Shown one piece after another: positions 33,018 to 43,158 of a DNA stretch of 64,000 nt. The notes beneath the pieces were generated by a model. That model did no database searches and was not told the origin of the DNA. It saw only the letters and a list, made by a program, of their open reading frames with translations. The position numbers and the translations under genes were made by a program. The DNA lies in assembly GCF_028765545.1 (NCBI RefSeq), contig NZ_JARACP010000004.1, positions 62,001 through 126,000 on the forward strand. Direction: 5' to 3'. Source of the stretch: Aliivibrio sp. S4MY1 (GTDB lineage: Bacteria > Pseudomonadota > Gammaproteobacteria > Enterobacterales > Vibrionaceae). The stretch's first letter is position 1; the number at the start of each line of letters is the position of its first letter.

Positions 33018-33395
33018 GTGTTTGATATCGGTTTTTGGGAACTGATACTGATCTCTGTTGTTGGGCTCGTTGTATTGGGACCTGAGCGTTTGCCAAAAGC
33101 AATCCGCTCGGTTGTTCAATTTGTGAGTGCGGCAAAAAGCATGGCGAATAACGTCAAAGATGAGCTGTCTCAAGAGTTGAAAATACAAGAGCTACAAGAA
33201 AATTTGCGTAAAGCAGAACAGATGAATATGGAAGACTTAGCCCCTGATCTTAAAAAATCAGTGGAAGAGTTAAAACAAGCGGCAGCCGATGTCACTCGTC
33301 CATATGCAAAACCAGAAGAGAAAGCAGACACTCCAAAAGTGGATACGGAAACTTCGGTGACATCTGATTCAACTTCTAAAACAAAAGCAGAGTAA
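33018..33395 (+). CDS. tatB: TatB, twin-arginine translocase subunit
   Basis: A 125-residue protein beginning at GTG 33018 ([20 protein letters not shown]). It has the TatB-specific Glu in the span and [11 protein letters not shown] at the hinge, then a long amphipathic helix and a charged, low-complexity tail. With TatC it forms the signal-peptide receptor. The gap to tatA is 3 nt, so translation is probably coupled. Confidence 0.96.
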   Translation: MFDIGFWELILISVVGLVVLGPERLPKAIRSVVQFVSAAKSMANNVKDELSQELKIQELQENLRKAEQMNMEDLAPDLKKSVEELKQAAADVTRPYAKPEEKADTPKVDTETSVTSDSTSKTKAE

Positions 33396-33397
33396 TT

Positions 33398-34153
33398 ATG
33401 TCATCAGCTGAACACTCTCAACCGTTGTTAACTCATCTGTTAGAGCTAAGAAATCGTCTATTAAAGGCATTAATTGCTGTCATAGTAGTATTTTTAGGTC
33501 TAGTTTGGTTTGCTAACGACATTTATGAGTTCTTATCTGCACCCTTGGTAGAAAGATTACCAGCGGGCGCAACGATGATAGCAACTGATGTCGCATCACC
33601 TTTTTTCACGCCTATAAAGCTGACTTTGGTGGCATCGGTATTTGTTGCTGTACCTATGATTCTTTATCAGGTGTGGGCATTTGTGGCTCCAGGACTGTAT
33701 AAGCATGAGAAAAAACTTGTCATGCCATTACTGTTCTCAAGCTCTTTATTGTTTTACGCCGGTGTTTCTTTTGCTTACTTTGTTGTCTTTCCTTTGGTGT
33801 TTGGTTTCTTTACCACAATTGCACCTGAAGGGGTTCAAGTAGCAACGGATATCGCCAGTTATCTTGATTTTGTCTTAGCGCTATTTATGGCTTTTGGTAT
33901 TGCATTTGAAGTACCTGTTGCCATTATCTTACTGTGCTGGACAGGAGCAACAACGCCTGAAATACTCAGAGAAAAGCGACCATACATTGTAGTGGGTGCT
34001 TTTGTTGTTGGTATGATGCTGACGCCACCAGATATTATCTCTCAAACCTTGCTTGCAGTACCTATGTGTATTCTGTTTGAAATTGGTTTGTTCTTCTCAC
34101 GTTTTTACGTAAGAGAAGAGAATGAAGATGATATGGAAAAAGATGAAGCGTAA
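33398..34153 (+). CDS. tatC: TatC, twin-arginine translocase subunit
   Basis: A 251-residue protein with six membrane helices. The family pattern [14 protein letters not shown] is at residues 13-26. The helix 3-4 region shows [18 protein letters not shown] and the last region [17 protein letters not shown]. It recognises the twin-arginine signal. It is two nt from tatB and is followed by a strong terminator. A TatD-family gene is found 1.9 kb downstream, on the opposite strand and beyond the csrB pair. Confidence 0.97.
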   Translation: MSSAEHSQPLLTHLLELRNRLLKALIAVIVVFLGLVWFANDIYEFLSAPLVERLPAGATMIATDVASPFFTPIKLTLVASVFVAVPMILYQVWAFVAPGLYKHEKKLVMPLLFSSSLLFYAGVSFAYFVVFPLVFGFFTTIAPEGVQVATDIASYLDFVLALFMAFGIAFEVPVAIILLCWTGATTPEILREKRPYIVVGAFVVGMMLTPPDIISQTLLAVPMCILFEIGLFFSRFYVREENEDDMEKDEA

Positions 34154-34175
34154 TGCTTGATTAAGAATCTATATT

Positions 34176-34207
34176 AAAGCGCTGATACGAAGTCAGCGCT
34201 TTTTTTA
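34176..34207 (+). terminator. terminator of tatABC
   Basis: AGCGCTGA (34178-34185) / TCAGCGCT (34193-34200) followed by TTTTTT. Confidence 0.9.
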
Positions 34208-34272
34208 TGCCTCGCTCTAATTAATTTTTCCTACGCAATTTTCTGATCACCTATTTATCCAGGTTGCTATAA

Positions 34273-34288
34273 AGTGATCATGATCACT
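34273..34288. promoter_or_regulatory. CRP-type palindrome upstream of csrB1
   Basis: AGTGATCATGATCACT is a perfect 16-bp palindrome with the CRP core GTGA-N6-TCAC. It lies about 240 bp upstream of the predicted csrB1 start. Nothing comparable precedes csrB2. Confidence 0.5.
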
Positions 34289-34337
34289 ATTAAACTTTAG
34301 CATTAGAATACAAAGAAGAGACAAAGTAGAACTCTCT

Positions 34338-34355
34338 TGTGCGAGATCTCTTACA
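34338..34355. promoter_or_regulatory. VarA/GacA (UvrY)-type upstream site of csrB1
   Basis: TGTGCGAGATCTCTTACA fits the Gac-box TGTAAG-N6-CTTACA with two changes in the left half. Its centre is about 172 bp before the predicted csrB1 start. The same sequence with one further change stands at the same distance from csrB2. Confidence 0.8.
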
Positions 34356-34485
34356 AATGAGTAGGATTTTGCACTTTATTTGTAGATTATATTACCTGTG
34401 CCTTTGTAACGCACTGATAAATAATGATTTATATTTCATGGTGAAATAACAGATAATTTTTTTGCAAATATTCGTAATTAGTCTA

Positions 34486-34513
34486 TTGCTGAAATAATCG
34501 AAAAGCGTAATCT
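34486..34513 (+). promoter_or_regulatory. sigma-70 promoter of csrB1
   Basis: TTGCTG (34486-34491), 16-bp spacer, TAATCT (34508-34513). It predicts a start near 34519 at GGTGTCGG. The same arrangement is kept before csrB2. Confidence 0.6.
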
Positions 34514-34518
34514 TAATG

Positions 34519-34939
34519 GTGTCGGAAGGATGCTGACACGGAACAGGAACTAGCCACGGATTTGGTACGCTTCAGGATGAGGCACTCGGTTACTTAGGAT
34601 TAGTAATCGGCACGGATAGCGCAATGGACATTGAATGGACGCAATAGTAACTAGGATGGTTGCTACTAAGGAAAGACAATGGACACCTCTAGGATTGAGG
34701 TAAATGGACTGCACATCAGGATGATGTAAGGGACACCGCTCAAGGAAAAAGCGAAGAGAGTTAACTACGGACTGTTAACGGATCAGGATAAGATCAAGGA
34801 CACCGCTAGGATAGCGAGAAAGGAATGCACTGAAGGAATCAGTATACTATCAAGGATTTGATGCATGGAGCACCATTAGTAGCCGGATTGCTGCGAGTAA
34901 AGTTATAACCCCGTTAGACGAGAGTCTAGCGGGGTTTTT
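34519..34939 (+). ncRNA. csrB1: CsrB-type regulatory RNA, copy 1
   Basis: About 420 nt with about 28 GGA triplets by eye, many as AGGA or TGGA in the loops of short hairpins (for example GTGTC-ggaaggatgct-GACAC at the 5' end, CTC-taggatt-GAG). It ends in a strong terminator AACCCCGTTAGAC / GTCTAGCGGGGTT plus TTTTT. No ORF is present. CsrB RNAs bind many CsrA dimers and so relieve CsrA repression. Transcription is activated by the VarS/VarA (GacS/GacA) system. Exact ends are inferred. Confidence 0.95.
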
Positions 34940-35213
34940 CTTGTTTGGGGTAAAGTAAAAATGCAGGGTTCAGATCGGTCGCAAGCTCCCTTAAAGGTTT
35001 CAGGGGTATGTGTGATGAGTTTATTTATACTAGCTAGAAACTATACGCTACGCTAACTAGATACTATAAGAGCGAGTGTTGTGACGTTGGAATAACAGCG
35101 TTAAAGAATCAACTTTTTCTCTTATATGAAGCGAAGCGTTCTAGCCTCTAGTTAGCGCAGCGTATAGTCTTTTCCTGAAACCTGAAACCTATTTACTAAA
35201 AATCCATTACCCG
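34940..35213. repeat. repeat-filled spacer between csrB1 and csrB2
   Basis: Two repeats lie here. GTTCAGATCGGTCGCAAGCT (with CCCTT, 34968-34992) recurs at 37963-37987. A 127-bp MITE-like palindrome occupies 35041-35167. A tandem CTGAAACCTGAAACC motif (about 35175-35189) follows the palindrome, as it does after the copy at 35840-35965. No gene is seen. Confidence 0.8.
35041..35167. repeat. MITE-like palindromic element, copy A
   Basis: The terminal inverted repeats are CTATACGCTACGCTAACTAG (left) and, reversed, CTATACGCTGCGCTAACTAG (right), 19 of 20 identical. An inner pair TATAAGAG / CTCTTATA extends the stem. The right arm has about 19 extra bases (AAGCGAAGCGTTCTAGCC). No coding capacity. 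Confidence 0.85.
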
Positions 35214-35231
35214 TGTGCGAGATCTCTCACA
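35214..35231. promoter_or_regulatory. VarA/GacA (UvrY)-type upstream site of csrB2
   Basis: TGTGCGAGATCTCTCACA, one base different from the csrB1 site and centred about 174 bp before the predicted csrB2 start. Confidence 0.8.
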
Positions 35232-35363
35232 AGCAAGTGCGAATTTTCGCTTTATTCATGGGTAAATATAACTACCTCACATTTAACTTATTGATAGTTA
35301 TTTGTTTTCTATATTTAAGCAAAAGGGCGATATTTCTTTTTGCAAAAGTTTGAATTTAGTCTA

Positions 35364-35391
35364 TTGCTGAAAATAATGAAAAGCGTAATCT
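35364..35391 (+). promoter_or_regulatory. sigma-70 promoter of csrB2
   Basis: TTGCTG (35364-35369), 16-bp spacer, TAATCT (35386-35391), identical in layout to the csrB1 promoter. Confidence 0.6.
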
Positions 35392-35396
35392 TATTG

Positions 35397-35817
35397 GTGT
35401 CGGAAGGATGCTGACACGGAACAGGAACTAGCCAAGGATTTGGTACGCTTCAGGATGAGGCACTCGGTTACTTAGGATTAGTAATCGGCATGGATAGCGA
35501 AATGGACATTGAATGGACGCAATAGTAACTAGGATGGTTACTACTAAGGAAAGACAATGGACACCTCTAGGATTGAGGTAAATGGACTGTACATCAGGAT
35601 GATGTAAGGGACACCGCTCAAGGAACAAGTGAAGAGAGTTAACTACGGACTGTTAACGGATCAGGATAAGATCAAGGACACCGCTAGGATAGCGAGAAAG
35701 GAATGCACTGAAGGAATCAGTATACTATCAAGGATTTGATGCATGGAGCACCATTAGTAGCCGGATTGCTGCGAGTAAAGTTATAACCCCGTTAGATGAG
35801 AGTCTAGCGGGGTTTTT
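35397..35817 (+). ncRNA. csrB2: CsrB-type regulatory RNA, copy 2
   Basis: About 420 nt and nearly identical to csrB1, with scattered single-base changes (for example CATGG for CACGG near 35490 and ACAAGTG for AAAAGCG near 35626). The GGA-rich hairpin pattern and the terminator AACCCCGTTAGA...TCTAGCGGGGTT are kept. It is an evident tandem duplication, with promoter and activator site included. Most differences avoid GGA cores, which suggests both copies are under selection. Confidence 0.95.
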
Positions 35818-35839
35818 CTTATTTGGGGCAAAGTAAAGC

Positions 35840-35965
35840 CTATACGCTGCGCTAACTAGATACTATAAGATCGAGTGTTGTGAGGTTGGAATAGCAGCGG
35901 TAAAGAATCAGCTTTTTCTCTTATAGAAGTGAAGCGGTCTAGCCTCTAGTTAGCGCAGCGTATAG
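35840..35965. repeat. MITE-like palindromic element, copy B
   Basis: 126 bp. Both ends carry CTATACGCTGCGCTAACTAG in inverted orientation. The interior is close to copy A (GTGTTGTGA-GTTGGAATA-CAGCG-TAAAGAATCA-CTTTTTCTC). It is followed by CCTGAAACCTGAAACCTGAA, as after copy A. Confidence 0.85.
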
Positions 35966-36006
35966 ATTCTTCCTGAAACCTGAAACCTGAAACCGTTTTT
36001 TTGCTC

Positions 36007-36768
36007 TTAAATCCCAAAAAGTCTTTTCGCATTCGTCGTCGTAATCGAATCCACATCCGCCAAACTTATCTCACGCAAATCCGCCACACGTTGAGCAACT
36101 AATTGTGTATAGGCTGGTTCATTACGCTTACCACGATGAGGTACCGGTGCTAAATATGGGCAATCGGTCTCTAGAATTAAGTAATCCATATTCAGATGAG
36201 GAATTATTTTATCCATACCACCATTCTTAAAGGTAGAAACACCGCCTAAACCAAGGTGAAAGCCTAAATCATTGATCGCTTTGGCTTCATCAACTGAGCC
36301 TCCAAAGCAGTGGAAAGTGCCTGATAATGAGCCATCTTGCTCTTGCTTAAGCAGGGTTAATGTTTCTTCAATAGAATCACGAGTATGGATAACAACAGGC
36401 AACTTCATCTCTTTTGCCCAGTTTAGTTGGGTGATAAAAGCCATCTCTTGTTCAGCTTTAAAGGTTTTGTCCCAGTATAGGTCAATACCTATTTCACCTA
36501 CCGCAATGAAGTTATGTTTCTCAAACCAAGAGTGGATTGTTGCTAGGGTTTGCTTAACATCAGCATTTACATAGCAAGGGTGTAATCCCATCATTGAGCG
36601 ACAAATATCAGGGTAGGCAGCTTCGGTTTTTAACATTGGTTCGATAGATTCTAAATCAATGTTAGGCAATAAGATCTGATCGATACCTTGTGATAAGGCA
36701 CGTTGAACAACCAAATCTCGGTCTTCATCAAATTCTTTCGCATATATGTGAGCATGGGTATCAATCAT
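36007..36768 (-). CDS. TatD-family metal-dependent hydrolase
   Basis: A 253-residue TIM-barrel hydrolase. The start at MIDTHAHIY is preferred because the family begins there; a TTG seven codons upstream has no RBS. Metal ligands: HxH at residues 5 and 7, Glu in VGEIGIDLYW (about 90), His in VIHTRDS (about 129), His in GTFHCFGG (about 156) and Asp in LETDCPYLAP (about 204). TatD proteins are 3'-5' DNases; this could equally be the YjjV branch. It is the only protein gene in the csrB/MITE region. Confidence 0.9.
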   Translation of the reverse strand: MIDTHAHIYAKEFDEDRDLVVQRALSQGIDQILLPNIDLESIEPMLKTEAAYPDICRSMMGLHPCYVNADVKQTLATIHSWFEKHNFIAVGEIGIDLYWDKTFKAEQEMAFITQLNWAKEMKLPVVIHTRDSIEETLTLLKQEQDGSLSGTFHCFGGSVDEAKAINDLGFHLGLGGVSTFKNGGMDKIIPHLNMDYLILETDCPYLAPVPHRGKRNEPAYTQLVAQRVADLREISLADVDSITTTNAKRLFGI

Positions 36769-36885
36769 AATTAAGGATCTTTTATTCAAGTTATGTTTTC
36801 TATCATACCAAGTTAATTGTAAAAATCAGATCCCTAAGAAAATTTGGATTCAAAAGGCGATGGGTATATATTGATCGCATCATAA

Positions 36886-37917
<1,032 letters not shown>

Positions 37918-37926
37918 ATCTAGAGA

Positions 37927-38221
37927 CTATACGCTGCGCTAACTAGAAACGATAAGAGCAGAATTCAGATCGGTCGCAAGCTCCCTTGCAGAGTTCAGAA
38001 TTTAGTGCTGTTAACTTTTGTCTAAGAAATAAAAAAGCATGATGATTTTAGTTAATCATCATGCTTTATTTTTTTTTACCTTTTAACAATAGGCTGGTAG
38101 CTAAATTGATTTAAAAATCTAGCAGCAATCGCCTCTGAATTCTGCAAGCGAAGCGATCTGAACTCTGCACTTGCTCTTATAGAAGCGAAGCGTTCTAGTC
38201 CCTAGCCAGCGCAGCGTATAG
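37927..38221. repeat. MITE-like element copy C with a nested palindrome, filling the hemB-gppA gap
   Basis: 295 bp between inverted ends CTATACGCTGCGCTAACTAG and CTATACGCTGCGCTGGCTAG. Immediately inside are ATAAGAGC and its complement. Nested within is a second inverted pair: GCAGAATTCAGATCGGTCGC (37958-37977) and, reversed, GCAGAGTTCAGATCGCTTCG (about 38137-38157). A bidirectional terminator lies at the centre. The element begins 9 nt after the hemB stop and ends 4 nt before the gppA stop. Confidence 0.8.
38034..38078. terminator. bidirectional terminator hemB / gppA
   Basis: A 14-bp stem AAAGCATGATGATT / AATCATCATGCTTT with a 6-nt loop, T-rich on both outer sides, in the middle of repeat copy C. 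Confidence 0.9.
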
Positions 38222-38225
38222 GCTC

Positions 38226-39722
38226 TTATTCGCTTTTAGCGTCGATAACCAAATCCCAACCAATATTGGTCTGCTTATCCGCTTCAATCTCTAGTTCAGC
38301 TCTTGTTAGAGGATTCGCCGCTAACCAAGTGGCATCGATAGATAGCGATAGAACATCGTCGTTTTCAGACAAGGTTACAGCAGGTGCTAAATTTACATCG
38401 CGACGATGCGTTAATATCAGTGCTAAACGAAGTATACGTAACATACGTTGCGCTGAGGTATCTGAAACAGCATGTTGGGTTGGCATTGCTGAAAATGATT
38501 CACGGTAACGGCGTAATAGTTCGCCAAGTAAATGTTTTTGAGCGCGGGTAAACCCCGGTAAATCAAGGGCATTGATTAAATAGGCAGAGTGCTCTCCACC
38601 TTTTTTATAATCAATACACATACCAATTTCATGCAGCTGAGTTGCAGCCGTTAGTAAAGGTAATGCTTGAGGTTCAACAAGCCAGTTATCACCACACTGT
38701 TGAACGAGTTGGGTAGATAAGTCTGTCACTTGTTGTGCGTAATCAACATCTAGTTGATAGCGTTGTTGAACGCTTTTAATCGTACGTTGACACACTTCGT
38801 CGTGCTGCAATTCATCGATCATGCCGTAGCACAGACCTTCACGCAAAGCGCCGCCAGCTAACGTCATAGAATCGATGTCTAATAATTCAAAAATAGCAAT
38901 AAGGATGGATAAACCGCTCGGGAACACGAGTGCTCTCTCAAGAGTCAATCCATCGATATCTAATTCTTCTAGGTGTTCATATTGCATTGCTTGTTTTTGA
39001 AGGCGCTTTAGCTTGGCCAAGGTAATCACCTCATCCATGCCTTGCGCCAACATAATTTCTTGCAATGCTTGGACCGTACCACTTACCCCTACACAAGTTT
39101 GCCAACCAAGGTTGGTATACTGAGTTAGGATAGGAGCTAGCGTCTCTTTTGCGCCAGCAATGGCCGCATCAAAGTTACTTTTCGTTAATGCACGATCTTT
39201 AAAATAGCCTTCTAACCAAGTTACACAGCCCATTTTTAAGCTTGTGAGTGCTTGTGCTTCAAAGCCATCGCCAATAATTAACTCTGTACTTGCTCCGCCG
39301 ATATCAACAACTAAACGACGACCATTACCACCTGAAGTGTGCGCAACTCCTTGGTAAATCATACGAGCTTCTTCTTCGCCTTCGATCACATTAATGTCAT
39401 GACCTAAGATTTGATTGGCTTTTTCTAAGAAGACATCCACATTGGTCGCGACGCGCAATGCAGCGGTTCCGACAATGCGAATGTTTTCTACAGGAATGTC
39501 TTGCAGGCGTTCTGCAAATAAGCTCAAACAATCCCACCCACGCTGCATAGCTTCATGGCTGAGTGTGTAGTTTTCATCTAATCCCGAAGCCAAACGAACT
39601 TTACGTTTAATTTTGGCCATGGTTTGCACACTACCATTTATATGACGCACAACAAGCATATGGAAGCTATTGGAGCCTAAATCAATGGCGGCATACATAG
39701 GTGATATTGTTGAACTTTTCAT
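38226..39722 (-). CDS. gppA: GppA/Ppx-family phosphatase
   Basis: A 498-residue actin-fold phosphatase. Motifs: [14 protein letters not shown] (about 11), the catalytic Glu in [13 protein letters not shown] (about 120), [14 protein letters not shown] (about 142) and a C-terminal HD-type helical region. Its place directly after rhlB matches E. coli rhlB-gppA and favours guanosine-5'-triphosphate,3'-diphosphate pyrophosphatase over plain exopolyphosphatase. AAGGAT precedes the ATG. Confidence 0.93.
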   Translation of the reverse strand: MKSSTISPMYAAIDLGSNSFHMLVVRHINGSVQTMAKIKRKVRLASGLDENYTLSHEAMQRGWDCLSLFAERLQDIPVENIRIVGTAALRVATNVDVFLEKANQILGHDINVIEGEEEARMIYQGVAHTSGGNGRRLVVDIGGASTELIIGDGFEAQALTSLKMGCVTWLEGYFKDRALTKSNFDAAIAGAKETLAPILTQYTNLGWQTCVGVSGTVQALQEIMLAQGMDEVITLAKLKRLQKQAMQYEHLEELDIDGLTLERALVFPSGLSILIAIFELLDIDSMTLAGGALREGLCYGMIDELQHDEVCQRTIKSVQQRYQLDVDYAQQVTDLSTQLVQQCGDNWLVEPQALPLLTAATQLHEIGMCIDYKKGGEHSAYLINALDLPGFTRAQKHLLGELLRRYRESFSAMPTQHAVSDTSAQRMLRILRLALILTHRRDVNLAPAVTLSENDDVLSLSIDATWLAANPLTRAELEIEADKQTNIGWDLVIDAKSE

Positions 39723-39755
39723 AAAATCCTTTTAATTTTTTCCGTAGAACTCAGA

Positions 39756-41060
39756 TTATACTTGAGGGCTACGAGGTTGACGTGGGCGAGAGTATTTGCG
39801 ATTTCCGCCTTGACGTTGACCATTATTGTTGCCGTTACGACGATTTTGCTGCGGACGACGTTGAAGACGTAGTGGCGCAGGTAAATCTTCAAGCAATGCT
39901 GAAGCGTCGTAATCAGATTGTGGAATTGAATGCTCAATATACTCTTCGATTGCTGGAAGGTTAATTGCGTATTCTTCACATGCGAAGCTAATAGAGTTAC
40001 CACTTGCACCAGCACGACCAGTACGGCCAATACGGTGAACATAATCTTCTGCTTCGTTTGGTAAATCAAAGTTAAATACATGCGTTACTTGTGGAATGTG
40101 AAGACCACGAGCAGCGACATCAGTAGCTACTAAGATATCAACATCACCTTTAGTAAACTCTTCTAAAATGCGCTCACGTTTTTTCTGTGGAACGTCACCC
40201 GTTAGAAGACCAACGCGGTGTTTGTCAGCAGCAAGGTGGCCCCAAACTGATTCACACTTGTGCTTAGTGTTTGCAAAGATTATCGCGCGATCTGGCCACT
40301 CTTCTTCAATAAGAGTTTGAAGTAATGCCATTTTGTGATCATTTGAAGGATAGAAAAGCTCTTCCTTGATGCGATGACCTGTTTTTTGCTCTGGCTCAAC
40401 AACAACGTGCTCTGGCTCTTGCATGTGTTCAAAAGCAAGCTCTTGTACACGGTAAGATAGCGTAGCAGAGAACAGCATGTTCAAGCGCTCTGTTGGCGCA
40501 GGCATACGACGGAAGATGAAGCGAATATCTTTAATAAAACCAAGATCGAACATACGATCGGCTTCATCAAGAACAACCACTTGGATCATCTTAAAGTCAA
40601 TGTGACCTTGCTTGTAGAAGTCGATGATACGACCGGTAGTACCGATCAAAATATCAACGCCTTGCTCAATCACTTGCTGTTGTTTTTCGTAACGTTCGCC
40701 ACCGTAAGCTAACGCGGCTTTTAGACCCGTACTTGCGATCAGTGACTCTGCATCATTGAAGATTTGAATCGCTAATTCACGTGTCGGAGCCATGATAATG
40801 GCACGCGGTTGCGTAATTTTACGACCTTCAGGAGCAGGTGTCGTTAATAGGTGATTAAAAGTAGCAGTAAGGAACGCTAGCGTCTTACCTGTACCCGTTT
40901 GGGCTTGGCCTGCAATGTCTTGGCCGGCGAGCAGTACCGGCAATGCCTTAGCTTGAATAGGAGTACATTTAATGAACCCTTTTGCATTCAAACCGTCGAT
41001 AACCTGAGGCTGTAAACCTAGGTCGGCAAAGTTTTGCTCTGTGATGTGCGTCTTTTTCAT
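39756..41060 (-). CDS. rhlB: RhlB, DEAD-box RNA helicase
   Basis: A 434-residue helicase with the Q motif ([19 protein letters not shown]), Walker [22 protein letters not shown], and [10 protein letters not shown]. The tail (about 390-434) is rich in Arg, Asn and Gln ([19 protein letters not shown]), as in RhlB proteins. In E. coli RhlB unwinds RNA for the RNase E degradosome. It is divergent from trxA across 112 bp, as in E. coli. Confidence 0.96.
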   Translation of the reverse strand: MKKTHITEQNFADLGLQPQVIDGLNAKGFIKCTPIQAKALPVLLAGQDIAGQAQTGTGKTLAFLTATFNHLLTTPAPEGRKITQPRAIIMAPTRELAIQIFNDAESLIASTGLKAALAYGGERYEKQQQVIEQGVDILIGTTGRIIDFYKQGHIDFKMIQVVVLDEADRMFDLGFIKDIRFIFRRMPAPTERLNMLFSATLSYRVQELAFEHMQEPEHVVVEPEQKTGHRIKEELFYPSNDHKMALLQTLIEEEWPDRAIIFANTKHKCESVWGHLAADKHRVGLLTGDVPQKKRERILEEFTKGDVDILVATDVAARGLHIPQVTHVFNFDLPNEAEDYVHRIGRTGRAGASGNSISFACEEYAINLPAIEEYIEHSIPQSDYDASALLEDLPAPLRLQRRPQQNRRNGNNNGQRQGGNRKYSRPRQPRSPQV

Positions 41061-41172
41061 TGCTATAGAATATCAGTTAAAGCTTGCAATACGAAACGGA
41101 TTCCATTCAAATAGAGAATCAATTTGCTGGTTATCATCAAATCAGCCTTTAAATTTAACGTTGGAGTTGACG

Positions 41173-41499
41173 ATGAGCGACAAAATTTTGCAGCTTACAG
41201 ATGGCGGTTTTGAAGAAAGTGTGATCAATGCTGCAGGCCCAGTATTAGTAGATTTCTGGGCGGAATGGTGTGGTCCTTGTAAAATGATTGCTCCTATTTT
41301 GGACGAAATTGCTGACGAGTACGAAGGCAAATTAACGATTGGTAAATTAAATATCGATCAGAATGCAGGAACACCACCAAAGTTTGGTATTCGCGGTATT
41401 CCAACACTGCTTCTTTTCAAAGATGGCGGCGTAGCTGCAACGAAAGTGGGTGCTCTTTCTAAGACTCAACTTAAAGAGTTTCTTGATGCAAACCTGTAA
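41173..41499 (+). CDS. trxA: TrxA, thioredoxin 1
   Basis: A 108-residue thioredoxin. The start [13 protein letters not shown] follows GGAG by 6 nt; a longer frame beginning at 41041 is rejected. The active site is [10 protein letters not shown] (Cys 33/36), with the cis-proline in [11 protein letters not shown]. It is a general cytosolic disulfide reductase. It is followed by a terminator and then rho. Confidence 0.97.
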   Translation: MSDKILQLTDGGFEESVINAAGPVLVDFWAEWCGPCKMIAPILDEIADEYEGKLTIGKLNIDQNAGTPPKFGIRGIPTLLLFKDGGVAATKVGALSKTQLKEFLDANL

Positions 41500-41524
41500 T
41501 ATAGGACAGCATTAAAGCAGATAG

Positions 41525-41561
41525 AACCGCATATAATGAGAAATTATGTGCGGTTTTGTTT
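41525..41561 (+). terminator. terminator between trxA and rho
   Basis: AACCGCATATAAT / AAATTATGTGCGGTT with a short loop, then TTTGTTTT. Confidence 0.8.
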
Positions 41562-41739
41562 TATCTGAGCTAAGCTAAGCTCAGAAATTAAGGGGAATCC
41601 CCTAGACTAAAAAGCGAATAAGTGATAATTTATCGCGCGTAATTCATACGATTTCATTTCTTGACCGAGCTCGAAGGTCATCCATTCTTAAATCAACTAA
41701 AGACAGAATCTGATTTTGACTAAACAACTACCTACCACT

Positions 41740-42999
41740 ATGAATCTTACTGAACTTAAAAACCGACCTGTATCGGATCTTGTTGCTCTTGGCGAATCAT
41801 TAGGCCTAGAAAACCTAGCTCGTCTAAGAAAACAAGACATCATCTTCTCCATCCTTAAGCAACATGCGAAAAGCGGTGAAGACATCTTTGGAGATGGGGT
41901 TCTTGAGATTCTTCAAGATGGCTTTGGTTTCCTTCGTTCAGCAGATTGTTCTTATTTGGCTGGTCCGGATGACATTTATGTGTCTCCAAGCCAAATTCGT
42001 CGCTTTAACTTGCGTACTGGTGACACGATTTCTGGAAAGATTCGTCCACCGAAAGATGGCGAACGTTACTTTGCACTTCTTAAAGTAAACGCAGTTAACC
42101 ATGATCGTCCTGATAATGCTCGTAACAAAATCCTTTTTGAAAACCTTACTCCTTTACATGCGAATGATCGTTTACGCATGGAGCGTGGTAATGGTTCAAC
42201 AGAAGACATTACAGCGCGTGTTCTTGATTTAGCATCACCAATTGGCCGTGGCCAACGTGGTCTGATTGTTGCTCCGCCAAAAGCGGGTAAAACAATGTTG
42301 CTTCAAAACATTGCTCAAAGTATTGCGCATAACCACCCTGAGTGTGAGTTGATGGTTCTACTTATCGACGAACGTCCAGAAGAAGTAACTGAGATGCAAC
42401 GCCTAGTTAAAGGTGAAGTAGTTGCGTCTACGTTTGATGAGCCTGCGTCTCGTCACGTACAAGTTGCTGAGATGGTTATCGAGAAAGCAAAACGTCTTGT
42501 TGAGCATAAGAAAGACGTGGTTATCTTACTTGACTCTATTACTCGTCTAGCTCGTGCATACAACACCGTAATCCCATCATCTGGTAAAGTTCTTACTGGT
42601 GGTGTGGATGCTAACGCACTTCACCGTCCTAAGCGTTTCTTCGGTGCGGCACGTAACGTTGAAGAAGGTGGTAGCTTAACTATCATCGCAACAGCACTTG
42701 TTGATACTGGCTCTAAAATGGATGAAGTTATCTATGAAGAGTTTAAAGGTACAGGTAACATGGAATTACACTTAAACCGTAAGATTGCGGAAAAACGTGT
42801 ATTCCCAGCGATTGATTTCAACCGTTCAGGTACTCGTCGTGAAGAGTTATTAACTAAGCCGGATGAGCTACAGAAAATGTGGATCTTGCGTAAGATTGTT
42901 CACCCAATGGGCGAGACTGACGCAATGGAATTCCTAATTGATAAGTTATCAATGACGAAGACTAATGACGAATTCTTTGATGCGATGCGTCGTCAATAA
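41740..42999 (+). CDS. rho: Rho transcription termination factor
   Basis: A 419-residue protein, the same length as E. coli Rho and nearly collinear. The start [14 protein letters not shown] is chosen over an in-frame ATG eight codons upstream by homology. The cold-shock-like RNA-binding domain lies at about 50-115, Walker A in [11 protein letters not shown] (about 178), the Q loop near 280, and the R loop further on. The 180-nt leader lacks a good RBS, and in E. coli this leader is the site of Rho autoregulation. A terminator follows. Confidence 0.98.
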   Translation: MNLTELKNRPVSDLVALGESLGLENLARLRKQDIIFSILKQHAKSGEDIFGDGVLEILQDGFGFLRSADCSYLAGPDDIYVSPSQIRRFNLRTGDTISGKIRPPKDGERYFALLKVNAVNHDRPDNARNKILFENLTPLHANDRLRMERGNGSTEDITARVLDLASPIGRGQRGLIVAPPKAGKTMLLQNIAQSIAHNHPECELMVLLIDERPEEVTEMQRLVKGEVVASTFDEPASRHVQVAEMVIEKAKRLVEHKKDVVILLDSITRLARAYNTVIPSSGKVLTGGVDANALHRPKRFFGAARNVEEGGSLTIIATALVDTGSKMDEVIYEEFKGTGNMELHLNRKIAEKRVFPAIDFNRSGTRREELLTKPDELQKMWILRKIVHPMGETDAMEFLIDKLSMTKTNDEFFDAMRRQ

Positions 43000-43043
43000 T
43001 TGATACTTAACTCAATCATTGGTACCAAGGTCAATAAATAATG

Positions 43044-43072
43044 AAACGCTGCCTATTTAGGTAGCGTTTTTT
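43044..43072 (+). terminator. terminator of rho
   Basis: AAACGCTGCCT / AGGTAGCGTTT (one G-T pair) with loop ATTT, followed by TTT. Confidence 0.85.
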
Positions 43073-43158
43073 GTTGAGTTTTTGTTAATTTAACGGCATT
43101 ATCATTTGTACTAAGCTTGATAAGGAATATCAACTTAGTTTATATCAAGGAGTAACAT

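Noticed and set aside
35428-35628. Minus-strand 66-codon ORF across csrB2
   Set aside because: A chance frame antisense to a structural RNA; the product has no protein-like features.
34340-35990. Cryptic mobile or defence island between tatC and the tatD-family gene
   Set aside because: The stretch is fully explained by two csrB RNAs, their promoters and short palindromic repeats; no protein genes.
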